A stretch of 64,000 nt of DNA from Basidiobolus meristosporus CBS 931.73 (GCA_002104905.1 MCFE01000344.1:26565-90564), one strand, 5' to 3'. Positions 14,520 to 27,413 are shown, counted from the stretch's first letter. The notes: generated by a model not told the origin, from the sequence alone. Program-made: numbers and translations.

Positions 14520-15040
14520 CTGTAAGCCATCTAGGAGACTCTGCACCTTGCACACAAGCTCATGAGATCTTTGTGAGCATTGACTGTGTTGTATTCTTGC
14601 CATGGTTGTTTCAAAGTAAAAGTAATAACTTTGCAACTAAGTTGTTGAGTGAAAGGTACAGAAGCAACTAGAGCCTAGAGTTGCTTCCATTATCTTGATG
14701 ACATTATAAATACCCAGGTAAAACCTAAGCCACTCATACACCTTGAGATTTTATATTGCCTTTTTTTATACTATAGAACATTTATTTAAGATTTGGCTTG
14801 TGAGATATTTGCCAATTCTCAGAATCAGTGAAAGTCTAGAAGTTAATAGGCTTCTCAAACTTGACCAAAAGCCCTCAATTCTTGTATGCCGCCTTCTAGA
14901 ACTTTACTTAAATATTACCATCATTAGTCTCACAGAGCTCACACAAAAGCATTGATGCTTTATTCGAGCTCAATACAACCACCAGTAAGCACCATGCTAT
15001 TCTTCTTGTTCTCCAAGTCACTTCCAATACAAGGCCTGGG
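14520..15040 (+). repeat. Very diverged LTR-like remnants
   Basis: Two stretches keep the order of LTR blocks: CCTTGCACACAAGCTCATGAGATC with AAAGTAAAAGTAATAAC and GAGTGAAAGG, then TGTTCTCCAAGTCACTTCC near 15008. They look like old copies in direct orientation. Borders are uncertain. Confidence 0.4.
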
Positions 15041-17435
15041 CACAAGGAATCTTGGTAAATATACCCAACTAAAATCTTCATACCGATTAGGGTCAAGCAA
15101 TAATAAAACGAATATACTATGATCCAAGTTACAAAGTATTCCACAAGATCCTCCACACCACTGTTGAAGTCAAAGTCAAGTGCCATGAAGTTTATATTGA
15201 GGTATATACAGTATCTCGGCATACATTATGACTATGATAACCTGACGTACATATACACATATAGACATTATTGGGTAATTCCCTCTTCAGAGCATTCTTG
15301 AGAGTTTAGAATACTTTGACTTACGGCTAATGTTGTATGGTATGCGCAGATTCTTTCAAGCTGGGGTGATACTGAAGCTTACCATAAGGCCTGACTTGAT
15401 AAATCGGGAAGTTCAACCACAACTTCTGAAAGCCCCAAATCACTTCCAGGCCACTTTCAACACACTATACCATTGTTGAAACCTTTTCGCATTAAATAGA
15501 CGCTACAATTGATAAGAGTGTATCAAGGCTTGTTGTTACGACCCGAGTATAAGATTAAGCACAAAAATCGGCCATTCCTGCATTATCTAGTAAGCCTCAG
15601 CAACTCCGACTAGATTCAATAATTCCACATCCCTTCCCACCCGTGTGATATAGTGAATTATGTAAGGGATTACTTTTGTAACATAATAATGACGGAAAGT
15701 GGCTTAAACACTTCAAGCATAGTGCGAGATATGACAAATCATGATCACAATAGGAGTTGGAGAATGGTTGGGATACACTGTTCATGTTTCGGGGTATGTC
15801 ACATCACAGAATCCAAATTATCGTGTTCCATGGAGATAAGTTGATGCGGCAAGGTTGCACAAACAGGAATACATCTCAGATGTTGATGAAGAAATTCCAT
15901 TCATGTTTTAGCTCAGATATAGCATGAAAGCCTGGAATACACATCCACGGATCAACCAATGACCAAGTTATGAAATACGTTTACCCATCAAATGGCAATT
16001 AGTGAAAGTGCAAACAAAGTGACCGATTTTGGTAGAAGTTGACATTTCCACTATATGAGCCTTTAACCCAGCGCCTAACTTAGCACGTAATAAAGGAATA
16101 TCTTCTGAAGAGTCGATGATGTCAAAGAAACTCCTTATGCTGGTTTAGGTTGACAGTGTAGTGTACAAATCGCGATGTGGGATCGATTAAATCAGGATTA
16201 ATGATTCGGGAATCATGATTGGGGTGTGTAACATCCGCCATATAAGACATATGACATGCAATGAAAATCGCAAGGTTTCCCTGATGATGGCAGCAATCCA
16301 CCAAGTTGGAGTGACACCACTTCTATTCCATTCCATCCGGGTAACACCACTTCTATTCCACTCCCTTTTATAATGTAACAGCTTATTTCGTATATGTTTG
16401 TTAAGCAAATTTAGCCATAATTGTCGCCGTAACTTGCCCCCCAGTCTAACTAGCCATCCGAGCAGGTTTTGACATCCTGAATCAAGGCAACGCCATGGTT
16501 TTAGAGTGGTACCTGGTATGATCGCCCAGTTTCCAGAATTTCAATTGTAGAGCACGATATTATCGAATTTGGTATCCTACTTCCACATCTCCTATTATGG
16601 ATTATTTGCGTACATGTTTATATCGACATGGCAAGAACATGAATGGATGATACGATTTTCCTATTTGCGAATTCCAATCTGCTTTGGTGATTCTCTTCCT
16701 GCTTGCTTTGATATCATCCCACCTGTCATTATACAACCATGCCTTCAATGCCCGTTCACTTACCTGCTGCTGCATTGCTTGAGCTCGATAATTGCTTTTT
16801 CACCAGGATTTCCTCGATTTTCCCTGGTTGTTGGTGCTTTGGCTGGTGCTTTGGCTGGTGCTTTAGTGATTTCAACACCGTATCCAAACATCTTGGTGAA
16901 ATTCTACTGGGTAGTCACTGCTGGCCAATCAGTGCCTGCTATCCCACTCAAACTACCTCCATTGAGGAGACCCTTCCATCAACCACTCAAATCGAATGGA
17001 ATTTAATTAGAGCCAATAAATAAGGATTCCCAATAGACGCCCTCAAATTAGCATATAAATTGGGTCGAGGGCAAGGCGATATTTCGTTCATCTCATCTTC
17101 TTATACTCATCAGCCTCCTTCATCTCAACAGAAGCTTTTGTGGTAGCACAACACAGTTCCTGGAACAGACATCTAGCAAGCTCAACCGAAATAGGCTTTC
17201 AAAGGAATCCAATTCCTCCACCTACGGTTTTATCTCCACTCTGATCGCATAGAGGTGTCCATTGCCCCGCTCCAATTTTACTTCTTTCAAACATACCACT
17301 GATCCAGCCCGAAATGAACGTCACCAAGGCTAGCGCTCACCCATTGCCCGCCGTCCAAGCATGCTCCCAGAGAAATCCTGCAGCGGGCGCCAGCTTCACC
17401 TTCCAGATTTCTTCCAGTAAGTTGAGGCTGTTTTC
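15041..17435. other. Gene-poor region upstream of bHLH gene
   Basis: No recognisable gene. Small direct repeats occur, including ACACCACTTCTATTCCA twice (about 16311-16361) and three copies of a GGCTGGTGCTTT unit around 16838-16865. The last ~400 bp carry promoter-like elements of the bHLH gene: CCAATA motifs near 17012 and 17032 and a TATA box GCATATAAAT at 17051-17060. An open stretch beginning with ATG at 17315 could be an upstream exon, but its apparent GTAAGT donor at about 17417 does not keep phase with the downstream frame. Confidence 0.5.
17051..17060 (+). promoter_or_regulatory. TATA box upstream of bHLH gene
   Basis: GCATATAAAT lies about 260 bp before the first upstream ATG and 385 bp before the chosen start, with two CCAATA motifs 20-40 bp upstream. 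A long leader follows, and a GTAAGT...CCACAG pair within it may mark a leader intron. Confidence 0.5.
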
Positions 17436-18380
17436 ATGTGGACTTTACCCCACAGCTCTGACCCTTTGGTGATTGATTTAGATAGCAGCTCGAAGAAGTG
17501 TGTCAACTCCGCCCAGAAGCGTGCCAACCACAATGCAGTGGAGCGCGCTCGCCGTGAGTGTTTGAACAACAAGTTCCAAGAGCTTGCATGGGCCATCCCT
17601 TCCCTCCACTATGTTCGCAAGCCTTCGAAATCGATCATCGTTCAGAAGTCCCTGGATTTTGTCCAGAGAGCGAAGACGTATGCCCAGGTGTATGTCAAGG
17701 AGGTCGACACCCTCCGGGAAGAGAACAAAACCCTCCGTGAGGAGCTCAACGAGCTAAGACACCAGATGGGGCTTCCCTTGTTGCCTATGAAGGCTGAGCC
17801 TACCCCTCTTCCCCCTATTGTGGACATGATCGATGACTGCTGCACTGATGCCACCGGGTCGAATCCAAAGATCCATGACGAGGACTGCAAGTCCAAAATG
17901 GAACTTAGATCGGACGATGATCCGGAGACGATCAGTACCGATGACGATTGCGAGCATGAGTCCTCTCCCTCCAGTCAGCAAACCACCCCGAGCAGCAACA
18001 ACTCTACTTGTTTCGACTTCAACCTGAACTCTGAGCTTGGGTCCGACATCAACTGCATGAACCAGGGATCTTTGGAACCATACGTGATCAACAACAACTG
18101 CTACAATTTGCAAGGCGAAACCTACCAACCCGGAGACCTGGACATTTTGAATCAGCCCATGTACCTGAGTGACGACGCAAGTAACTGTTTCTTGGCCCCT
18201 GATATGAGTGGGTTTTTTTCGTCTTCCTTGACCACTACCATGACCATCCCAAGCACCAACATTCTGGAAGACGCTTCCGTCCCTAGTAGCTCCGTCTACC
18301 TTGGCCTCGACCCTTCCCTCACAAGCATGCCGTGCATGACGTTGGGCGGTAACTACGTACCCAAGTCGAGTCTAGCTTAG
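17436..18380 (+). CDS. bHLH transcription factor with leucine-zipper-like helix
   Basis: A 314-residue protein. The basic region at about 28-41 (KRANHNAVERARR) carries the His-x3-Glu-x3-Arg signature (H32, E36, R40) that contacts CANNTG E-boxes. The HLH follows to about 88, then a leucine/glutamate-rich coiled coil (about 89-110), so dimeric DNA binding is expected. The remainder is acidic and Ser/Thr/Asn-rich (including DDDPETISTDDDCEHESS and poly-Asn patches), typical of a fungal activation or regulatory region. It sits alone in a gene-poor zone between two copia insertions. An alternative N terminus starting at 17315 is possible if an unrecognised splice is used. Targets cannot be inferred. 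Confidence 0.85.
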   Translation: MWTLPHSSDPLVIDLDSSSKKCVNSAQKRANHNAVERARRECLNNKFQELAWAIPSLHYVRKPSKSIIVQKSLDFVQRAKTYAQVYVKEVDTLREENKTLREELNELRHQMGLPLLPMKAEPTPLPPIVDMIDDCCTDATGSNPKIHDEDCKSKMELRSDDDPETISTDDDCEHESSPSSQQTTPSSNNSTCFDFNLNSELGSDINCMNQGSLEPYVINNNCYNLQGETYQPGDLDILNQPMYLSDDASNCFLAPDMSGFFSSSLTTTMTIPSTNILEDASVPSSSVYLGLDPSLTSMPCMTLGGNYVPKSSLA

Positions 18381-21300
18381 CCAGGGATGCCTCGCCGAAA
18401 CATACACCCACTGTAATTATTGTTAATTTCATCTTTATTCTTCGCTCGGTGTTCCGCTGTTCGAACACATCGGATTGGATACAACGCGTAGTGTTGATTA
18501 GACCATCACTGCCACCATTCATCAGATCGCCACTGTATATTACTTGGGAACCCCACCCACCTAATAAACCTATGAGATATAGATCTTACATATATGGCGC
18601 GTGCCATCAAATCTGCCTCAAATTAGGCGAAGCGTGTCGCGTTCGTGAGGGTGGCTTTCAAATCGGGGTCGAAGTATTCACAGATCATGAGGAAAACTGG
18701 CCAGCTGGCAAACCAGACCTGGATCCAAGAACCCAAGCACCTCTTTGGAAAATCCATTCCAAACTTTAAACCGCTCTAGTCACTTGAGCGTTGCCATCTT
18801 GGTAATGAAAAGAAGTAACACGGAAGGTACATATTCGGAGGCTCTACCGTGCAGGCGAAATTTTTTTCGATTCATGCCAATCAAAGGGGCGACGAGACGC
18901 ATAATTGTTGCTCCACCTCTTGCTAGGCCAGATGTCCATTTTCGCCAATCATGCGTAATTTCTCGATTGGTTCCCACTGCTCCAAAAGTCCCCCATCGGA
19001 TTGGTGGATATGGGCGGATATGGGCGGATACATGGTAAATGCGATGTTTTGAATGGGGTCCACTCGAATATTATGGCTCTTCTAGTCTAGGCTGACGAGG
19101 AAACCATAATAATGCCTGCTGGAACCAAATATCAAACGATTGCAAACTAGGAAATTGTATACTACGGGTGTATACCATGGGTGCCAACTGGGAATTTGTG
19201 ATATGAGGGGGTTCGGGTCAAGATAAAACCATGTGTTGTGCATGCAGAGTCTCACCCCATACGTGTTAATGAACAATGGCGAACCAAACAGCGATGGCAC
19301 TGGGTGATATCATCGATTTCCCCAGTATATGCACTTGCCTGAGGCTGATACATCATTGTGCTAACACCAAGAGATGAAGGTATATTATAGGAGAGGCCCC
19401 CTTCAATCAGGAGTTGGATTCAAACTAGAATAGGTAGGACGACTTAATCGATGACCAGCACTGTATCCCATCGCCCACCCATCACTAGCCCACCTTGTAC
19501 CCTGCCAATTTTCCAATCCCCTGCCTGTGTCATTGCTACCTGGACAGGGTCCCATGCGGCTTGAAATTATCCTTGTATTGTGGATGCAAATGATCGATAG
19601 AGTTTTACTGACTTGCTTCGATATCTGGTGAGTAAATTGGCCTGTGTCACTCAACATCGATAAAGTCAGTGGAAGCGCACAAGGAATGGTTGTGAACTGT
19701 TGTGAATTGTTGGCCAAGCAAGCGATCACCGGTTTTGCTTGGTCGAAAGAAATTGTTCGGGAGCCATGACCAGATTAACATGGTTTTACACCAATATTGG
19801 TGGGGAGAAATCGGGGCGATTGACGAGGTCTCACAAATGAGTGAATCGGGAAAGAATCACCGATGCAGCATTGTCAATGGCATGGAACACATTATCGGAC
19901 ATGGCGCCCGTCAATTCCTGTTTGCTGACCCCGAGCCTTTGATCTCTAGCGGGCTTTATTGCCACAATATTTACGCTGGTCTAAGGTCCATTCCTAACTT
20001 GTAACATCGCCAGTAAGTTCAACCGGCCAAAGGTTTCAGTAAGTGATCATCGAACATGCCAAGAAATTTAATGCCAATTCGGTGTGGTCATCGGAGTTTT
20101 AAGTGGGATAATCGGTTGCTCCTCATAAAGAAAGATGATCTACTAAAGAGTTGTCGAATGTAACGCACGTATGCTACCAGCTAAATCATCAATAAAATCT
20201 CGCTTGTTTGGTTACGCAGGGAGGAGAAAGGAAATGGATCGTTTGTATTGGCGTGCGTAACCAGAGAATAGATGGATTTAGAGCGAGGTGCCACTCGGCT
20301 AGACTTCTTAGCAACACACCTGACATCGAATATGGAGGCAGATTGCACTATCTCTCACACCATTTCCAAACCCTAAAAATCGCTCCCCATTACATCAGTT
20401 GCACGTGCTTTCCTTCATATTGGTTTAGCGGGAAAAATCTCATCCCAGGATTTCATTGGCCATAGGAAGCGAGTAAAGTCAAGGGGAGATCCGAAGAACT
20501 CTGAATTGACACTGCTTGTACCCACAATTTCGATTGACCATTCAGAGCTCTGTACTCATCGAGAATCATGGGAATTTGATGATTCCGATAATATCGAGAC
20601 ATCCAAACCATTCGGACACCAGATTACTTGAGCATGGGGAGGCATGGGAAAGCGTATGTGTTCAGGTGCGTCAGTAAACAAGCCTGCTTAAGGCAGGGTG
20701 CTATTGATAGTGATTGAAGTTAAATTATGCATAACACATAGATTCCATGTTGATTTTCATTCCCTGATTTCGCATTATATTTTCCTCAATCCTTTCTTCT
20801 ACAATGTATCAACTTGGAATTGTTGATTTGTCCATATATTATTGATGGATATACCGCGCCTGCTGCTTGATTGTGGTTGTTCTCGAGGTTAAGCGCAAGT
20901 TTAATTGCGATTTATGTCTTTTGTTTAGGCTCCTTTGGTGTGCACACCATATATGCTGTCTGTATTGATATCTGTCTTTACGAGCTACCAAGCGTAGGTC
21001 TAATTCCTGGTGATAATAGCTGTCAATTCATACGAATGTATTTTTATGCGCAGTGTGCGGTATTTACACCGACGTATACCCATTTAATGTGCAGGTGCTC
21101 CTCATATTCCTAGTTTTGTTTCTTTCAGCATGAATACTTCTCTTATAAATATATGGTTGCCATAGAGAGGCATTGCAAGAGAGTGTCCGAGTTATCATAT
21201 CTCTATACCTGATCAGTTCTGGGCCGTTGCAAGTTCGGTTCTTCTAGATTGTGCATGGTACGAAATATATACGCTTTCAAGTTCTCATTACTGCATGAAT

Positions 21301-22046
21301 CTGTACGAATCTGTATGAATCTGCCCACATTCCTTAATAGTTGATTACAATTTCTTTTAATAAATCCAATCTTCTCAACTCTACCAGCGGATGTCTTAGA
21401 ATGTTATCTCATGAATCAACGTAACTTGCATATCTATGGTTCCTTATGATGTAATATGAGTATTGGGGTTTTGCTGTAAAAGATTTTTGAAAGTGCGTAT
21501 TTGGGGTTACTAAAGCATCCAGTATATCCTTGACAATTAGCTCATAAAGCATTGGACTCGATCCTGATTTTTGGAATTCCCCTGCGTGAAGTGGTTATAT
21601 TCCTGCTCAACTTGAAAATATCATTAAAGAACCCTGATAACTAAAGTTATGTCAAAATCTCTTGTGCCTCTGAAAATATATAGTGCTAGAGAAGTTGTAC
21701 TAGTGTCATCATATACTGGGGATTATATTTTAGCGGTTCACTGCTGTAAGCAATTAGCTTATACCCAAATTGCTAATATGCTTAAGGATTCCAGTACCTT
21801 TTGCTAAGTTTTTTATTTACTTGCAGCTTGCTTGAAAATCCTAGCTAATTGATAAATCAGTGAAGGTCTGGAAGATATCATAACCTCAAATATATCCAAA
21901 AGACTTCAGACTTTGCACACTACTCTTGAATCTACTGCAGCGCATCAATAATATTGGCTCTTCAGAACTTCTCCAAAAGTATGAATACTATGCTTAAGCA
22001 AACAACAAAAGTGGTGTTAATCATATAAATGCTATGTAGTTGTATT
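18381..22046. other. Long gene-poor region
   Basis: Over 3.6 kb without a recognisable gene. Short open frames have no family motifs and overlap on both strands. Tiny tandem repeats occur, such as GGATATGGGC repeated at about 19007-19030 and GAATCTGTACGAATCTGTATGAATCTG near 21296. The last 200 bp (about 21830-22020) contain very diverged LTR-like words such as GACTTTGCACACTACTCTTG. Confidence 0.5.
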
Positions 22047-22395
22047 TGTTGTAAAAATTCGTAATTACACCTAAATATTCACCTAATTTAGTCATTAAGA
22101 TCATTACCTACAAATCTTCAAGAATTCTGACAAAACTCCTTGTCAAGATTTACTTTGAGAACTTTCATGTTCTGGTTACCTATTATATAAGTGAAAATAT
22201 TCCAAGTTGCCCATACAGCCCCAAACCTTGCACATATGTTCTTAGGACCTTCTTGACCATATTTTATGTGGTTATTTTGCCAAGAATATGTAAAAGCATA
22301 AACACTACCTTTACATTCAATAAATCACTAAGTGAAAGCCACATAATCTACTTGTTCTCTCAATCACTTCCAATATCTCCTAGACTCTTGCAACA
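22047..22395 (+). repeat. Solo copia LTR (older copy)
   Basis: A 349-bp full-length LTR from TGTTGTAAAAATTCG to CTTGCAACA with no internal region. It differs from the young LTRs at many positions and keeps the TATA-like and AATAAA blocks. Flanks (GTATT and GATAT) are not a clean duplication. Solo LTRs arise by LTR-LTR recombination. Confidence 0.85.
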
Positions 22396-22715
22396 GATAT
22401 AACCTGAAGAGCTAGAAGAGTTGCATGCTGCTCATACAGTATATCAAGCTCAAGTATAGGGTCACAATTTAAAAAAGATCCTGGGATATGTTGTGGATGA
22501 ATCACGGGCATTGCATTAGATTAAAGAATCCCAATAACTTGTAAGCCTTCATTATTTCTAAGGATTGGTAAATATCTTACAAGCTAGTTCTCGAGTAACT
22601 GCTGAGTTGATAGTAAGCGGATTAGAATCATCAACTATATAATGGGTTAAGGTGTATGCTAAATATCTATAATAGCTCTTACTCAGTGGCTTATTCAACG
22701 TATTCTCCAAGTGTA
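22396..22715. other. Spacer between solo LTR and element 2
   Basis: No gene or repeat is recognised; the sequence is AT-rich. Confidence 0.4.
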
Positions 22716-22720
22716 AATAC
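22716..22720. repeat. Target site duplication AATAC (left) of copia element 2
   Basis: AATAC precedes the 5' LTR and recurs at 27409-27413 after the 3' LTR. Confidence 0.9.
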
Positions 22721-23070
22721 TGTTGTAAAAATTCGTATTTTCCACCTAAATATTCACCTAACTTAGTCACTTAGATCATCACCTTCAAATCCTAGAGAAT
22801 ACTGACCAAATTCCTTGTCGGGATTTACTTAGAATATTTTCACCAAAATACCAGGTACCCAGAACATGAAAATTCTCAAAGTTGTCCAAACAGCCCCAAA
22901 CTTTGCACACATGTTCTTGGGACCTTCCTTAACCTATTCTACGTGTTTGTAATGCCAAGACCATGTAAAAGTATAAATACTACTTTTACATTCAATAAAT
23001 CATTAAGTGAAAACCACATAATCTACTTGTTCTCCAAATTACTTCCAATATCTCCAAGACTCTTACAACA
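22721..23070 (+). repeat. 5' LTR of copia element 2
   Basis: 350 bp with TGTTGTAA/TTACAACA ends. It carries TTCGTATTTTCC where element 1 has TTCGTGTTTTCC. Confidence 0.94.
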
Positions 23071-23074
23071 GGTT

Positions 23075-26000
23075 ATGAGCCCCGAGCTGTCACTCTCTGC
23101 AATGTCTACTACTGCTATTACTGGAATTTTTCCCTCTGCTGAAAAGTTGGATGGATCTAACTACCAAGTGTGGAAGGTGAAGATGAAGATGCTGCTACAA
23201 GAAAGAGGCCTTTGGGATATTGTCATGGGAGAAGAATGCCCTCCTAAAAACGTGGGAGAGGAAGCCTTAAAGTACCAGAAGAAAGAACAAAGTGCCTTTA
23301 ACTGCATTTGCCTTAATGTCAAGGACAAATTGCTAATTCAATGCTCAAGAGCAAAAACGGCAAAGAATGCCTGGAAGGCATTAGAAGACACCTACCAGTC
23401 ATGTTCAGCTGCCAAGAAAATGTATCTGAGAAGAAAATTCTTTACTACAAAGATGCTGCCAGGAGAAGAAATGAAAAATCTAATTAACAGAATTACCCTG
23501 CTGGTAGATGAGATGGAATCTGTGGGCGTACCAACTACTGATGAGGATGTGATAGTTACCATCCTGAATAGCCTGACAGACGAGTTTCAGGGCCTTGTAT
23601 CAGCCCTAGAGTCCAGAACTGAAGATTTGACCTTAAATTACGTATATGGAAGGCTCCTGGATGAAGAATTAAGAAAATCAAGCGCCAATAAGAAGGAAGA
23701 AGAAAATGCATTAATAAGCAATGATAACCAACAAAGGAGGTACCCAAGACCCTACAAAGGCAACAGCAACCTATTTTGCAACTACTGCAAAAGGAAAGGA
23801 CACACATCAGACCGGTGTTTCAAAAAGAGAGATTATCAGCAAAAGAAGCCTGAATATGGAAATGCTGCAACAACTGAAGATAGACTATTCATATCTGCAC
23901 TAAATATGACCACAAACAAGGATTCTCAGACGTGGTATATTGACTCTGGAGCTTCTCAACACTTTACACACCAAAAAGAACTTTTTACCCAATATCAAGA
24001 AATTCCAATTAAGAAGGTTTTCATGGGTGACGATAGAACACTTGATGCAGTGGGAGAAGGAACTATCCAAGTAAACCTTAGAAGCAGTGAAGGAAGCCAT
24101 ACACTGACCTTTAAAGAAGTACTCTATGTACCAGAAATAGCCAAGAACCTACTCTCTGTAAGCAAGGCCACAGCAGAAGGACTCAGTTTCAGTTTTGACA
24201 ATTCTGGATGCAGGATCACTGATCAAAATGGTGCTCATATTGCTTCGGGCATCAGAGATCAGAACCTATACAAGTTGACTTATATTCCATCATATCTGGA
24301 AGCCAATATAAGTAACTTAAATGAAGAAACACCAATGCTTTGGCACAGGAGATTTGGACACATCAATTTTGATTATTTGCGCAAAATGATCAAAGATCAG
24401 CTAATTTCTGGAGTGAAAATTGATCCCCCAGCTAATTTGGAGCACTGTGAAGCCTGCATATATGGGAAACAAGCCAGACAACCGTTCAAGAGCTCTGGGT
24501 TAATCAAAACTAAGAAAAAATTAGATCTAATTCACTCAGATCTGTGTGGACCTATGCAAAATTTATCCTTAGGCGGGATGAAGTATTTAATCACTTTTAT
24601 TGATGATTATACAAGATACACATGGGTCTACTTCATGGAGAGAAAGGAAGAAGCTCTGTCTAAGCTCAGGGAGTTTAAAGCTATGGTGGAGAGAGAAACT
24701 GGTGAAAAAATCAAGAAAATACGCTCTGACAATGGTGGAGAATATACCTCAAAACTCTTCATCCACTTCTGCAAAATTCATGGGATAAAGCAAGAGACTA
24801 CTGTACCATACTCCCCACAGCAAAATGGAGTAGCAGAACGAGCTAACAGATCAATAATTGATATGGCAAGATCTATGATCCATGATCAAAAATTATCCTA
24901 TGATTTTTGGGCGGAATCAGTTGCCACTGCTGTATACCTTAAAAATAGGAGTTATAACAGAATACTTCGTGATTCTACTCCATTTGAAGCATGGTATGGA
25001 TACAGACCAAGTGCAGAACATCTAAGAATATTTGGGTGCACAGCATATGCCAAAAAACTGGCCGGAAATCAGTCAAAATTTGAGCCAAAAAGTGTAAAAT
25101 GCATATTTTTGGGCTACTGCAATGAGAGTAAGGCATACAGACTCTACAATACCGAAGCAAAGAAGCTTATCAAGTCCAGGGATGTGTTGTTTGATGAAAA
25201 TTCAAAATTTTCACAAAAAATGACATCAGATGATGACGAAAATTTGATCTCAAGTCCACCAATTGTCAGGATTGAATCAGAGCAAAACAATGAAAATTTT
25301 TTCACTCCAGAGGACTCTACAACCGTGGTTCAGCCAGAATCAGTGCCCAGGAATATCCCAGAAGTGATCATTCCAGTATCAAATGCCCGGAGATCCAATC
25401 GGACAAGAAATAGCCCAAATTACTATATCAATGAGGGTACAAACTTAGCCTATGCCTATTCAGTCCATGTTGATGAACCCCAGACTGTAAAAGAGGCCCT
25501 AAATAGCCCTCAGACGAAGTTTTGGAGATCTGCAATGACTGAGGAATATCAGGCACTGATGGAAAATCAAACTTGGGACTTAGTCAAATTACCAATCAAC
25601 CGAAAATCAATTGGATGCAGATGGGTCTTCAAGACAAAATACAAGGCTGATGGTACAATTGAAAGATACAAAGCAAGACTTGTAGCCAAAGGATACTCTC
25701 AAACAAAAGGACTTGACTATACTGAGACCTTTGCACCGGTAGCCAAGTTTAATTCCATCAGATTAATATTGGCTATTGCAGCCAAATATAAGTTTTTTAT
25801 TCATCAAATGGATGTAAAAACTGCATTTTTGAATGGAGAACTTGATGAGGACGTGTATATGGACCAGCCTGATGGGATATGTTGACCAAGATAACCCCCA
25901 TTTGGTCTGCAAGCTTAAAAAGTCACTATATGGTCTCAAACAATCACCGAGAGCCTGGAATTGCAAGATAGATTCTTATTTGGAATCTTTGAGTTTCAAA

Positions 26001-27047
26001 AGGAGTAATGCTGACTATAGTATATACTATAAGCCAGATAGAGCAAATCCAGTTCTATTAGCTCTATATGTGGATGATCTTATTATAGCCGCCAATAACC
26101 TAGAAACATTGGAAGAGACTAAATCCAGCCTATCTAAGGAGTTCAAGATGTCTGATCTAGGAGAACTTAGTTACTACTTAGGGATTAAGTTCTCCATAGA
26201 CAGAAGTACCCAGACTATTACCCTAAGCCAATCCAAGTATATTCAAGATATACTAAAGAAGTACAAAATGGAAGACTGTAAACCGGCAGCTACCCCAATG
26301 GAGACAAACCTTAACTTGGTCAAAACTCAACCAAATCAAGAGAGCTTGGTGCCATCTGAAAGCCCTGACTTTCCTTATCAATCTATGGTCGGCAGTCTGA
26401 TGTATATCATGCTTGGAACACGTCCAGATATCTCATATTCAGTGGGAGTTGTCAGCCAACATAATCAGAGCTATGGATCTGATCATATTGCAGCAGTTAA
26501 GCGGATTTTTAGATACCTAAAAGGAACTGCTGATATCTGCCTAAGATACACTTATAAGGACTCAGAACAAGATCTTGTGGGATACTCTGATGCAGATTGG
26601 GGACGAAATTTAGAAGACAGAAGATCCACCACAGGATACACCTTTCTTTACTGTCAAGGAGCAATTTCATGGAATTCAAGAAAGCAACCAACCGTAGCAC
26701 TTTCTACTACAGAGGCAGAGTATATGGCAGCCTGTGAAGCTACAAAAGAAGCAATGTGGTTAAGAAAGCTCTTTACAGATTTAGGCCTATGTCAAAAAAC
26801 GCCTATTACTTTATTTCAAGATAATCAAGGATGTATACAATTAGGTAGAAATCCAACTTTTCATGCTAGAACCAAGCACATAGATATTAGACATCATTTC
26901 ATACGTGAAGCTATAGAGAACAACTTAGTTAGCTTAGTTTACTGTCCTACAGATGAAATGATTGCAGACATATTTACCAAACCATTAGCTAGAGACAAGT
27001 TTGAATATCTTAGGTCAAAATTGGGACTAGTTAGTATGAACATTTAG
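23075..27047 (+). pseudogene. Copia gag-pol polyprotein, element 2, broken in RT
   Basis: The frame starts at the ATG inside the primer-binding site (23075) and is open to a TGA at 25883-25885, about residue 937. It covers gag, CCHC knuckle, protease, integrase and the first part of RT. At about 25874-25882 a small change relative to element 1 (one extra base plus substitutions) shifts the frame. The remainder, with YVDD and RNase H, is open in another frame to 27047. The integrase residues here look more like the copia consensus than those of element 1. No slippery heptamer typical of programmed shifting is visible at the break, so a disabling mutation is the simplest reading. Confidence 0.92.
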
Positions 27048-27058
27048 CTGAGTGGGAG

Positions 27059-27408
27059 TGTTGTAAAAATTCGTATTTTCCACCTAAATATTCACCTAAC
27101 TTAGTCACTTAGATCATCACCTTCAAATCCTAGAGAATACTGACCAAATTCCTTGTCGGGATTTACTTAGAATATTTTCACCAAAATACCAGGTACCCAG
27201 AACATGAAAATTCTCAAAGTTGTCCAAACAGCCCCAAACTTTGCACACATGTTCTTGGGACCTTCCTTAACCTATTCTACGTGTTTGTAATGCCAAGACC
27301 ATGTAAAAGTATAAATACTACTTTTACATTCAATAAATCATTAAGTGAAAACCACATAATCTACTTGTTCTCCAAATCACTTCCAATATCTCCAAGACTC
27401 TTACAACA
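27059..27408 (+). repeat. 3' LTR of copia element 2
   Basis: 350 bp, preceded by the same GAGTGGGAG tract as in element 1 and followed by AATAC. Confidence 0.94.
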
Positions 27409-27413
27409 AATAC

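Larger units (their letters stand above)
22721..27408 (+). mobile_element. Ty1/copia LTR retrotransposon, element 2 (frameshifted)
   Basis: This is a 4688-bp copy nearly identical to element 1, with 350-bp LTRs differing at one position that I can see (T at 23040 against C in the 3' LTR) and AATAC duplications. It is one base longer than element 1 because of a 1-bp net insertion in the RT region, which truncates gag-pol. The small LTR difference again points to a recent insertion. Confidence 0.95.

Noticed and set aside
16569-17006. 145-codon frame upstream of the bHLH gene with hydrophobic and GALAGALAGAL-like repeats
   Set aside because: The repeat comes from a short tandem GGCTGGTGCTTT duplication. 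There is no recognisable domain and the frame overlaps the promoter.
17315-17420. Upstream coding exon for the bHLH gene starting at ATG 17315
   Set aside because: The apparent donor and acceptor do not keep phase with the downstream frame. The ATG at 17436 needs no splice.
18840-20470. Several 70-100-codon plus-strand frames
   Set aside because: No motifs, overlapping in different phases, no coherent splicing. Treated as non-coding.
25870-25890. Programmed +1 frameshift in copia element 2
   Set aside because: Element 1 has one continuous frame at the same place, and no recognised slippery site is present, so a mutation is simpler.
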